Assembly (NCBI GenBank): GCA_965369945.1
Contig: CBDUST010000090.1
Coordinates: 1 to 14,120 of the forward strand
Source of the DNA: JADFNO01 sp965369945
Lineage (GTDB): Bacteria; Planctomycetota; Phycisphaerae; Phycisphaerales; SM1A02
DNA: 14,120 nucleotides
Reading direction: 5' to 3'
Shown: one piece after another, positions 1 to 7,286 of the stretch
Position numbering within the stretch: position 1 is the stretch's first letter
How the letters are laid out: every line of letters starts with the position of its first letter
Position numbers and translations under genes: made by a program
The notes under the pieces: model-generated
Told to the model about the DNA's origin: nothing
The model's input: the letters and a program-made list of their open reading frames with translations, nothing else
Database searches by the model: none

Positions 1-109
1 GTGTGAAGAAGATGGCTTGGGACGTTTCGACGTTTCCTCCCGCTCCACCCGGACCTTCCTCACTCGCCTTCGGCTCACTCGTCAGATCCGGCTCCCCTTG
101 ATGCCTTCT
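1..109. other. Non-coding tail downstream of the operon, with short repeats
   Basis: No gene is supported here. The stretch follows the stop of the BatA-like gene. It holds a tandem duplication of the 8-mer GACGTTTC (21-28 and 29-36) and a spaced pair of CTCACTCG (59-66 and 74-81). An imperfect inverted repeat (CCGGACCT near 49-56 against AGATCCGG near 84-91) flanks the CTCACTCG pair and could fold into a hairpin. No clear U-tract follows on the minus strand, so I do not call an intrinsic terminator; transcription may continue into a gene beyond the window. Confidence 0.4.
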
Positions 110-2095
110 TCAAATATACGCCTTGCGGTGGTAGACCCACCATTCCAGCATGATCAACGCCAGGCAGAAGCCGACGGCCCAAGGCCACAACGGCGTATAC
201 TGCGACCCGTCGCCGCCGGCCAGTTGTACGTCGTCGCCCTCATGGGCCAAGATCTTCTCGGTTGGGTGAATATCGCTCTCACGTTCGCTGAGTAGGTTGA
301 CGGCGAATGCACGCGAGTATTTGCTTTTGTCCCCAGGGATCGACCACACCAACCCATAGACGCCGGATAGCTCGATCGGCCCCCAACTCATCAACGCGGG
401 GTCAAGCGGTTGAACGGATTTGATCGACCCGTCCGGTAAATGCAGCTGAATATCCGCGGCGGACGCAGGAAGTCGGGTGGTCAACGCCTCGCCCGGCGAG
501 AATCCTTTGTTCGAGAGCGCCTCGCCGGCATGTCCGAGATAGTCCACCGCATTCACTACGAATGTGACGAAGCTGCGCAGGAACGGCCAATTGCTATCCA
601 GCGGATCGAACGCAACGTGAATCACTTGCATTGGACCGCGCGTCACCGCCAGAATCAACGGCCCTGCGCTGCCATCGACCAGCACTTGGACATCATCCGC
701 CGGCTGAATCAGACTCGATTTCGAGACATACAACTGGTCCAGACTCAGGAACCGAAAGATCGGATGCTCGTCTTTGACATCCAGAACGAGTTGAGCCTGG
801 TCGGCGGCGTACTCGTTGAATCCTTCCAGCGGCGGTGTGGCGCCGAAGGTGAGGTATCGTGCGGGGGGCATGTGCCCATCGCCCGGAGCGTAGTCGTCCA
901 GCACAACGACATCATATTGATCGAGCCCACCTTCCTGCGCAAGCGTTTCGTACCGCGAGGTACTGAGCAGGTCGATCCCAGCCAGCGTCGGTATGCCTTC
1001 CAAGACCATCTTTACGACGAAGCTGTTGGGCTCCACCAGTGCTACTTGGAGCTGCTTCGGAGGAGGGACGACCAGCCGGGAAACGTTGTCAGCCATCAGA
1101 TCATCTTCACGCAGCACGGCCACTTCGATCACCGCGCCGCGCGGCTGCTCAAACGGCGTAAAGATCACGTTGCTGCGCTCCGGCACGAGCACACCCGTTG
1201 CCGGGTTGGGACCGGCCGGGCCGATGACGACCTCCTCGATCGCGCGCACCGCCTCGTCCACCGACAGTTGAACGTCACACGTGACGGATTCGGCATTGAA
1301 ATTCACGATCGAGACGAAAACTTCGACCGCGGTTGGGCGATCGTACGGTCGTTCGATTGAAATGGCGGTGATGGAAACGTTGTCCGCATCGTTGGAACCG
1401 ATCCGGTGATACACCATCGTCTCGCCGCGCAGCACTTGTTCGTTCAGGTCGGCAAGACGTCCGTCGCTGAACAGTTCCAACGTCGAATCATGGGCCGTAA
1501 GCGCCGCTTCAGGATCGACGTTAGTCGCATAAGCCCTGGCCAGCGTCAGTGCTTCGCCGATGTGACTGACGCCGTGGGTCGGCTGAATGCGATCAATCGC
1601 GCTGAGCAATTGCGGCTTGGAATCGGTGAAGCGCGAGACGACCTCGGCGTGATCGGCAAAGGCGATGACCATGGTCTCGCCGGCGCTACTGCCGAACCAT
1701 CCGGCGCCATAGAGTTGTTCGATGCGTTGTTTGGCTCGGCGCTTGGCTTCATCGAGGCGTGTCGGACCTTCGTTCACATCGGTAGCGGTCATCGAGGCGG
1801 AAACATCGATGAGCAGAACGGTTTTCCCGCCTCGGCGCGAGCCGGCCTGGAGCTGCGGCTGCATGATCGCCAAGGCCAGCAGAATCAGCGCAAGAAGCTG
1901 GAGAAATAGCAACAGACTCTTGCGCAGCTTTTGGAACGGCGCATTGGCTCGAAGGTCCTCCACCGCGCGCTTCCATAACAAGGTGCAGGCGACCGGTTGC
2001 GTGCGCCGCCGCAGTTTCAGGAAATAGAGCAGGATCAAAGGCGGAATTATGGACGCGGCAAGGATCGCACCGGCCGTTGGGGTCAGCCAATTCAC
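110..2095 (-). CDS. BatA-like membrane protein with vWA domain
   Basis: A 661-residue protein anchored in the inner membrane. Residues 1-80 match the BatA/aerotolerance-regulator N-terminal layout: a hydrophobic segment at about 8-27, a basic LKLRRR stretch, then a second membrane segment at about 59-78. A vWA domain follows, with the MIDAS motif DVSAS at 97-101 and SDG at 209-211. The large middle part has no motif I recognise. A last membrane segment lies at about 635-655, followed by a short basic tail. Most of the chain should therefore be periplasmic. The start is GTG and overlaps the DUF58 stop as GTGA (4 bp), so the two are probably translationally coupled. It is the last gene of the cluster. 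vWA proteins of this type are known partners of MoxR ATPases; the substrate is unknown. The family call is firm, the cellular role is inferred. Confidence 0.88.
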   Translation of the reverse strand: MNWLTPTAGAILAASIIPPLILLYFLKLRRRTQPVACTLLWKRAVEDLRANAPFQKLRKSLLLFLQLLALILLALAIMQPQLQAGSRRGGKTVLLIDVSASMTATDVNEGPTRLDEAKRRAKQRIEQLYGAGWFGSSAGETMVIAFADHAEVVSRFTDSKPQLLSAIDRIQPTHGVSHIGEALTLARAYATNVDPEAALTAHDSTLELFSDGRLADLNEQVLRGETMVYHRIGSNDADNVSITAISIERPYDRPTAVEVFVSIVNFNAESVTCDVQLSVDEAVRAIEEVVIGPAGPNPATGVLVPERSNVIFTPFEQPRGAVIEVAVLREDDLMADNVSRLVVPPPKQLQVALVEPNSFVVKMVLEGIPTLAGIDLLSTSRYETLAQEGGLDQYDVVVLDDYAPGDGHMPPARYLTFGATPPLEGFNEYAADQAQLVLDVKDEHPIFRFLSLDQLYVSKSSLIQPADDVQVLVDGSAGPLILAVTRGPMQVIHVAFDPLDSNWPFLRSFVTFVVNAVDYLGHAGEALSNKGFSPGEALTTRLPASAADIQLHLPDGSIKSVQPLDPALMSWGPIELSGVYGLVWSIPGDKSKYSRAFAVNLLSERESDIHPTEKILAHEGDDVQLAGGDGSQYTPLWPWAVGFCLALIMLEWWVYHRKAYI

Positions 2096-3021
2096 TTCAG
2101 CAAGCCCCTTCGACGCAGGTAATCAAGCAGCAACGTGGTCAGATCGGTCGACGTATCGATCGTGAGGTGTGAGATTCCTCGGCGAACGCAAAAGTCTCGA
2201 AGCTTTCCGCAGTAGGCGTCGAGATTCTCTTTGTAGCGCTTCAACAGCGCGGCGCTGACCGTGACTTCGGCTGTGTCGTCGTCCTCTATATCAGTCAGGC
2301 GCAAATCCCCAGCCAAACCGTGCTTGGCCGGCTCGATCTCTTCGGGACTGAGGAGTTGCATGCAGAACGTGTCGTACCCTCCGCCAGCCAGATAGCGAAG
2401 TCCCTTTTCGTACCCCTCCTTGAACATGAAGTCCGAGAGGATGATCATCACGCCCTTGCCCTGGCGAGTCAGGGCCACGGTGCGCATCGCGTCGTCAAAG
2501 GCGCTCTCGCCGCCCGTTTCGAGATCTAATAGCCACGAACCGATATCCCGAGTTCGTCTCCGCCCGCGAAGGCTCGGCAGCGGCAACATTTCCTCCCGGT
2601 TAAAGCCGTACAGCGATACCCGGTTGTTGTTCACCAGCCCGATATATCCCAAAGCCATCGCCAATTGTTGGGCGAACACGAACTTGTTGGGATTCCCCCA
2701 ATCCATCGAGGCGCTGCGATCAATCGCGATCAACAGCGACAGGTCCTCTTCCTCGAGGAACAGCTTGAGAAACAACCGATCCAGCCGAGCGTAGATGTTC
2801 CAATCCACGAAGCGCAGATCGTCGCCGTGAACGTAGTGGCGGTAATCTGCGAACTCGACACTCACGCCCCGCTTCTTGCTGCGCCGCTCGCCCTGCAATT
2901 TGCCAGCGAATATCTTGCGCGACACGACATCGACCTGGTCGAGCTTGGCCATCAGCGCGCTGTCAATGAGATCATCAACGCGCTTGGGGCGGGGGGCAGT
3001 ACTTACTCCAAAGTCAGGCAT
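2092..3021 (-). CDS. DUF58 family protein with vWA-like motif
   Basis: A 309-residue soluble protein of the DUF58 family. The family core is clear at residues 57-105: EFADYRHYVHGDD, then RFVDWNIYARLD, a Leu-rich strand, and DRSASM at 101-106, a MIDAS-like DxSxS (D101, S103, S105). SDF at 196-198 is the second conserved vWA position. There is no signal peptide or membrane segment, so it should act in the cytoplasm, probably presenting a client to MoxR. ATG at 3021 is the first possible start, because an in-frame stop lies five codons upstream; no good Shine-Dalgarno is seen. A 183-bp spacer separates it from moxR, the longest gap in the cluster, while it overlaps the next vWA gene by 4 bp. It may therefore be expressed somewhat separately from moxR. 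The family call is firm; its client is unknown. Confidence 0.9.
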   Translation of the reverse strand: MPDFGVSTAPRPKRVDDLIDSALMAKLDQVDVVSRKIFAGKLQGERRSKKRGVSVEFADYRHYVHGDDLRFVDWNIYARLDRLFLKLFLEEEDLSLLIAIDRSASMDWGNPNKFVFAQQLAMALGYIGLVNNNRVSLYGFNREEMLPLPSLRGRRRTRDIGSWLLDLETGGESAFDDAMRTVALTRQGKGVMIILSDFMFKEGYEKGLRYLAGGGYDTFCMQLLSPEEIEPAKHGLAGDLRLTDIEDDDTAEVTVSAALLKRYKENLDAYCGKLRDFCVRRGISHLTIDTSTDLTTLLLDYLRRRGLLK

Positions 3022-3066
3022 GGGTAAATGGCTTCATGGCATAATGGTGAGGCTTAAACGTCAAAG

Positions 3067-3096
3067 CGAGCCGCGGCGTCCTCGCCCGCGGTCTCG
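3067..3096. repeat. Stem-loop 1 in moxR-DUF58 spacer
   Basis: CGAG-CCGCGG at 3067-3076 pairs with CCGCGG (3086-3091) and CTCG (3093-3096), with one bulged T at 3092 and a 9-nt loop. The result is a 10-bp GC-rich stem. On the minus strand it is followed by CTTTGACGTTTAA, which has only short T runs, so it is at best a weak terminator or attenuator. Confidence 0.45.
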
Positions 3097-3131
3097 TAGG
3101 TAGTGCAAGCTGCGCCCGTTCCAAATCGCAG

Positions 3132-3160
3132 GAGAACCGGCCCCTGGGACGGGCCGGCTC
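3132..3160. repeat. Stem-loop 2 in moxR-DUF58 spacer
   Basis: CCGGCCC (3137-3143) and GGGCCGG (3151-3157) form a perfect 7-bp GC-only stem around a 7-nt loop. Three more pairs (3132-3134 with 3158-3160) are possible across a 2-nt AA bulge. On the minus strand it is the first hairpin after the moxR stop and lacks a U-tract. It could protect the 3' end of the moxR message or slow polymerase. Confidence 0.45.
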
Positions 3161-3204
3161 GCTCAGGCCTTGGTGTGTTTCTCTCAATGCCATGGCGCCT
3201 CGTT

Positions 3205-4248
3205 TCAATCAAAATCTAGGGGGATTGTATCGAGCAACGAATCGATGATATCGTCGGTGGTAACGCCGTCGGCTTCAGCCTCGAAACTACGGATCAGGCG
3301 ATGGCGAAGCGCCGGGCCTGCCACGGCACGGAGGTCCTTGAACGAAACAGCGTAACGCCCCGCAAGCAGCGCTCGCACCTTGGCGGCGCAGATCAGCGAT
3401 TGCGCGCCGCGCGGACTTACGCCGACGTGGATGTACTTGGTAATGTTCGGATCACCATCCTCACGTCCCGGATGTGTTGCCATTACCAAGCGAATCGCGT
3501 AATCCTGAACGTGCGGGGCGACGACGATCCGCATCGCAAGCTGCTGGGCGGTCTTGATGTACGGCCCGTCCATCACGGGCTCAACGAGCGAATCCACATC
3601 GCCGGTCGTACGCGTCAGAATCTCGTTCATCTCGGAGCGTGTGGCATAAGGCACGACAACCTTGAAGAAGAATCGGTCAAGCTGCGCCTCGGGAAGTGGG
3701 AATGTCCCCTCCTGCTCGATCGGGTTTTGCGTGGCCAGTACGAAAAACGGTTGCGTGAGATGGCGGGTCTTGCCGGCGATGGTCACGCTGCGTTCCTGCA
3801 TCGCCTCGAGCAGCGCCGCTTGACTCTTGGGTGTTGCGCGATTGATCTCATCAGCGAGCACAAGCTGGCTGAAGATCGGACCGGGGCGAAACGTGAACGT
3901 GCGCCGCCTCGTCGCCTGATCTTCCAGAACAACACTCGTGCCGGTGATGTCGGCCGGCATCAGATCGGGTGTGAACTGAATACGAGAAAACGGCAACGTC
4001 AGAGCGCGACCCAACGTACGCACGAGCAGTGTTTTGCCAAGACCCGGCACACCCTCCAGCAGCACGTGACCGTTGGCAAACAGCGCGATCATCGTTTGCT
4101 CGACGATCAAATCCTGACCGACCATCGCGTTGCCGATCTGATGACGCAGGCGTTCAAAGACTTCGCGGAACGCAGCGCAAGCCTGCTGGACCGACTCGAC
4201 ATCCTCAAAGGCAAGATCCAACTGAGGTAGCGCAGCAAGCTCAGCCAT
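3205..4248 (-). CDS. MoxR-family AAA+ ATPase
   Basis: A 347-residue cytoplasmic MoxR ATPase of normal family length. All core motifs are intact: Walker A GVPGLGKT at 66-73, Walker B LVLADEIN at 129-136, sensor 1 in ATQNP at 172-176, the EAQLDRF arginine-finger region at 187-193, and a sensor-2 type GVSPRGAQSL at 276-285. It should therefore hydrolyse ATP as a ring. MoxR proteins act as chaperones that remodel or insert cofactors into clients, together with vWA-domain partners. Here vWA or DUF58 genes flank it on both sides, which fits. The ATG at 4248 lies inside the end of the upstream large vWA gene (8-bp overlap), with GGGAG seven bases before it. Some would name it moxR; the exact subfamily cannot be fixed by eye. 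Confidence 0.95.
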   Translation of the reverse strand: MAELAALPQLDLAFEDVESVQQACAAFREVFERLRHQIGNAMVGQDLIVEQTMIALFANGHVLLEGVPGLGKTLLVRTLGRALTLPFSRIQFTPDLMPADITGTSVVLEDQATRRRTFTFRPGPIFSQLVLADEINRATPKSQAALLEAMQERSVTIAGKTRHLTQPFFVLATQNPIEQEGTFPLPEAQLDRFFFKVVVPYATRSEMNEILTRTTGDVDSLVEPVMDGPYIKTAQQLAMRIVVAPHVQDYAIRLVMATHPGREDGDPNITKYIHVGVSPRGAQSLICAAKVRALLAGRYAVSFKDLRAVAGPALRHRLIRSFEAEADGVTTDDIIDSLLDTIPLDFD

Positions 4249-7225
4249 CTACGGACTCCCCGCTTTCCTCGTCGCTCTCACCGCGAGCCCGGCGCTTGGC
4301 TGCAAGCAGTCGGGAGGTGTAGTCACCGACGTCGGGCTGAGTGTCGGCTTCGTCGGACGACCGCGCGGAACGGTCCGGCTTGGCTGTAGGCTGTCCCTCG
4401 GCTTGCGATGCAACGTCGATTGCCGTTGCTGCATCATGTTCATCTGCGTCGAAACGAGTTGCGGCCTGGGCGGCCTTGGTTGCAACGTCGCGCCGCTTGT
4501 GAACTGACGCTCGGGCCCGCTTCCACGCTGAGACGGTTTCGGTGCCCACCTCGCCGCGCTTCCCGACGGCTCGCGCCGCTGCGGCCGCCATGGCCTGTCG
4601 ATCAATCGAGATTCGACGCGTCGCTACGTCAAACAAGAATAACGCTGCTGCGAGAATCGTCATCAAGTCCCACGTGCTCTTGGGGCTCAGCGGCAATTCG
4701 AGTTGTTCATCATAGAATAGATCGACGAATCGAGGATTCGTGCCGCTGAGCACTCGCCCGCCGGTTCGTTCAGCCAACTCGCGCAGCAGCGCCGCGTTGT
4801 GTTTGACATCACGAAACTCGCGCGGATACGGCACCGACACCGCCGCTTGGAGATTGCCCTCGATTGGATCTTCAGTGGTTCCACCGAGGTAATTGATATT
4901 GACGAGATACGCACCGGCGTCGTCGGTCGGGAACTGACCGCGATATCGCCCGGGCCCGGTTTGTTGGAGGAGCAACGGCGTAACCTCGCCATCCGGATGC
5001 AGCACAACTGCGCTGGTGCGAAGGAAATTCAGATACGACGCATCAACATCGAGCGCCTCCAACTCGACGATCGCTTGATCGCCCTCCTTGCGCGTGTTGA
5101 CCGTCAGGTTTGATGGGGCGCTGGGGCGCATCACCCAGCGAATCGACTGCTCCCAGAACGATTGAAACCGCGGCCAACTGACCCATTGGCTCCCCCACGT
5201 CCCAGTCAAGTCCGAGGTGTACGCGATCGACTTCCCCAGCCCGTAATTCCAATGCGCGTAAATCGGATCGTTGCCCTCGCTGGTCGGAGAGATGATGGGA
5301 ATCTGACTGAGCCCCTCTCGCTCGGCGACGAGGACGTACCCATCAACGCCCGGAACGGCGATGAAGCCTTCAACCGGTCCCGGCAGTCGGCTCACCACCA
5401 TCGGCTGAAACTCACCTTCGACGATCAATGATCGCGAAACGAGCTGCGCTTCTTTGATGAAAATCTCCGGCAGCCTTTTGGGGTTCCTGATGGGGCCGTA
5501 GAACGTGCCGCCGGTGTATTCGGCGATGACCTTCATCTTCTGCACATCCAATGGAGAGCCGTGGCCGGCGATCAAGACGGTGCTGATCGTGATCTTGGCG
5601 GCGAGGTACTGGTCCAATAGCGCTTGCGACGGTCCTTGCGGATCGCCATCGGAGATGATGATGACGTGCTTTTGCCCGGCGGGAAGTGGGTCCAATCCTT
5701 GAAGGGCCAATTGCATCGCGCTGGCGAAATCGGGCATGTCGCCCATGCGCATTTTCTTGGCGGCTGCGATCGGCGCGGATTTGTCACCGGCCAGATCAGG
5801 CCCCCACTCCCAAACAACGCCGCCCATTCCATAATCGAGGATGCCGACGTAATCCTGACTACTGAGCGCTTCGATCGCAGCGATCGCGATCTTCTGCCCC
5901 CAGAAATTACCCTGCGGCATTTCGGTGGAGTGCATGATCAGACCCAGCGCGCCGCGCACCATTTGGCGAGTCTGCGGCGGATCGAGTTTCACCGGCAGAG
6001 CTCTGGCCACATCGGAGTTGATCCAACCGCCGGCCCCAAATGACTGATTCCCACCCAGCATCACCAACCCCCCGCCCAGGTCGTGTACGTAGGCCTGCAA
6101 CAGCCGATCCTCTTCGTCGTTGACGGCGAACCGGGGGATGTTGGCTAGCACCACCGCGTCATACCCGCTCAAGAAAACAGGCCCGCCGGCCAGCGCATCG
6201 GGGCCCGAGACATGCACGGTGATCTTGCCCTCTTGCAAAGCCCGCGCCAGGTGCTCCGACTCCGCACCGGTATCGTCAATAATCAACACCTTCCCCTCGC
6301 CTCCAACAAACGTTACGGCGACAGCGGAATTGTTCGCTTGAACGTTGTCTTTGGCCTCAGTGTCCGGCTCGAAGTTCGCACGGAATTGCACCGGCCCCGA
6401 CTCATCGAGACTGATCGTCACCGGAATGACATTCGGCCCCGGATCAAGCGTCACCCGAGCGGCTGTACCTTCTTCTGCGCCGTTCAGGTCCAACGGCACA
6501 TCATTCATCGTCAAGCTCAACAATCCGCTGGCCGTACTTTGACTTCGCAGCACAAGCTTGATGTTGGCGGACTGACCCTGACGCGCTCGCGCTGGAGCGA
6601 CAATGCGCTCAAACAGCACTTCGTTGGCGTGCTCGTATTCCAACACCAACACATCCACGCGAACATCATTGGACTTGGCCAACTCCGCCGCGGCCAAAAC
6701 CGAATCTACGTTTTCGTTGCCGTCCGAGACGACGATGAAACGATTGGCCGTGTCGTCCGGCATGATCGCCAGGGCGGTTCGGATGCCTGATGCAAGATCG
6801 GTTGCCGTGAGGTCCGGTGGATCTTGCATCTCGTTTGGGATGGCTGAGTAACGATCGGGTAAGGCGACGATGACGGGTTCGCGACCCACGGTAATCACCG
6901 CCAAGCGATCGTCGGCATCGCTATTGGCCTCAGCGGCCTCACGAATGAAATCCAGCGCGAATCGTTGCAGCGGTCTGGGAACGGATAGGCTGCGATCGAG
7001 AATAACCGTGACGGTCAACCCCTCGCCTCGCTGTTGCCAAACGGGACGAGCCAGCGCAACGCTGAGCAATGTTATGACTACTGCGCGTATCGCCAACGAG
7101 GCATACGCCTTGCGTCGTGATAGTCCGCCGATGCTGCGCCGCGCGATCAGGAAAGCCGGGACAATCAACAGCAATAGCAACAGCCAGCCCGGACGATCGA
7201 ACTGGATGGGAACTTCAGCAAACAT
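4241..7225 (-). CDS. Large membrane protein with two vWA-like domains and a GATase-like domain
   Basis: A 994-residue inner-membrane protein. Two N-terminal membrane segments (about 13-29 and 43-60) lead into a first vWA domain with an intact MIDAS, DRSLS at 77-81, and SDG at 167-169. Residues 310-402 look like the GATase1-like domain common in such proteins, with VLIIDD and later GGGLVMLGG. A second vWA-like fold follows (about 424-600), whose MIDAS is lost: the expected DxSxS position reads MHSTEMPQGN, although IIISDGD at 522-528 remains. A last membrane helix lies at about 852-868. The final 125 residues form a charged, Ala/Asp/Arg-rich tail, predicted cytoplasmic. The start has a good AGGAG six bases before the ATG. 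It ends 8 bp into moxR, so the MoxR ring could dock on this cytoplasmic tail (inference). It is often annotated only as a vWA or glutamine amidotransferase-like protein. Confidence 0.88.
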   Translation of the reverse strand: MFAEVPIQFDRPGWLLLLLLIVPAFLIARRSIGGLSRRKAYASLAIRAVVITLLSVALARPVWQQRGEGLTVTVILDRSLSVPRPLQRFALDFIREAAEANSDADDRLAVITVGREPVIVALPDRYSAIPNEMQDPPDLTATDLASGIRTALAIMPDDTANRFIVVSDGNENVDSVLAAAELAKSNDVRVDVLVLEYEHANEVLFERIVAPARARQGQSANIKLVLRSQSTASGLLSLTMNDVPLDLNGAEEGTAARVTLDPGPNVIPVTISLDESGPVQFRANFEPDTEAKDNVQANNSAVAVTFVGGEGKVLIIDDTGAESEHLARALQEGKITVHVSGPDALAGGPVFLSGYDAVVLANIPRFAVNDEEDRLLQAYVHDLGGGLVMLGGNQSFGAGGWINSDVARALPVKLDPPQTRQMVRGALGLIMHSTEMPQGNFWGQKIAIAAIEALSSQDYVGILDYGMGGVVWEWGPDLAGDKSAPIAAAKKMRMGDMPDFASAMQLALQGLDPLPAGQKHVIIISDGDPQGPSQALLDQYLAAKITISTVLIAGHGSPLDVQKMKVIAEYTGGTFYGPIRNPKRLPEIFIKEAQLVSRSLIVEGEFQPMVVSRLPGPVEGFIAVPGVDGYVLVAEREGLSQIPIISPTSEGNDPIYAHWNYGLGKSIAYTSDLTGTWGSQWVSWPRFQSFWEQSIRWVMRPSAPSNLTVNTRKEGDQAIVELEALDVDASYLNFLRTSAVVLHPDGEVTPLLLQQTGPGRYRGQFPTDDAGAYLVNINYLGGTTEDPIEGNLQAAVSVPYPREFRDVKHNAALLRELAERTGGRVLSGTNPRFVDLFYDEQLELPLSPKSTWDLMTILAAALFLFDVATRRISIDRQAMAAAAARAVGKRGEVGTETVSAWKRARASVHKRRDVATKAAQAATRFDADEHDAATAIDVASQAEGQPTAKPDRSARSSDEADTQPDVGDYTSRLLAAKRRARGESDEESGESVDG

Positions 7226-7245
7226 TGATCACTCCTGCGAGCAAG
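7226..7245 (-). promoter_or_regulatory. Shine-Dalgarno of the large vWA gene
   Basis: AGGAG at 7232-7236, read on the minus strand, lies six bases before the ATG at 7225. It is the clearest ribosome site in the cluster. It shows that the large vWA gene is initiated independently after the 61-bp gap, unlike the overlapping starts of several neighbours. Confidence 0.6.
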
Positions 7246-7286
7246 AAGTGTACCCGCTGGCTCTCGCTTCCACTGCTACGGCTGGT

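Larger units (their letters stand above)
3022..3204. other. moxR-DUF58 spacer
   Basis: This 183-bp gap interrupts an otherwise tight operon. It contains two GC-rich stem-loops, listed separately, and no convincing ORF. The short minus-strand ORF at 3014-3208 crosses both hairpins and has no recognisable product. I see no convincing -35/-10 pair for an internal promoter. The spacer may tune DUF58 and BatA-like expression relative to moxR through RNA structure, or it may be a dispersed intergenic element. Confidence 0.5.

Noticed and set aside
440..1360. 306-codon plus-strand ORF
   Set aside because: It lies opposite the BatA-like gene, whose product has clear vWA and membrane motifs. The plus-strand translation is rich in R, H and Q with no domain, as expected for an antisense shadow in GC-rich DNA.
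3132..3160. Intrinsic terminator after moxR
   Set aside because: The stem is strong but no U-tract follows on the minus strand, and the downstream genes belong to the same functional cluster.
3014..3208. 64-codon minus-strand ORF in the moxR-DUF58 spacer
   Set aside because: It spans two GC-rich hairpins, has an Arg/Pro-rich product without a motif, and overlaps the ends of both neighbours.
3301..4230. 309-codon plus-strand ORF
   Set aside because: It is antisense to moxR, whose Walker and sensor motifs are intact. The product is basic and has no recognisable fold.
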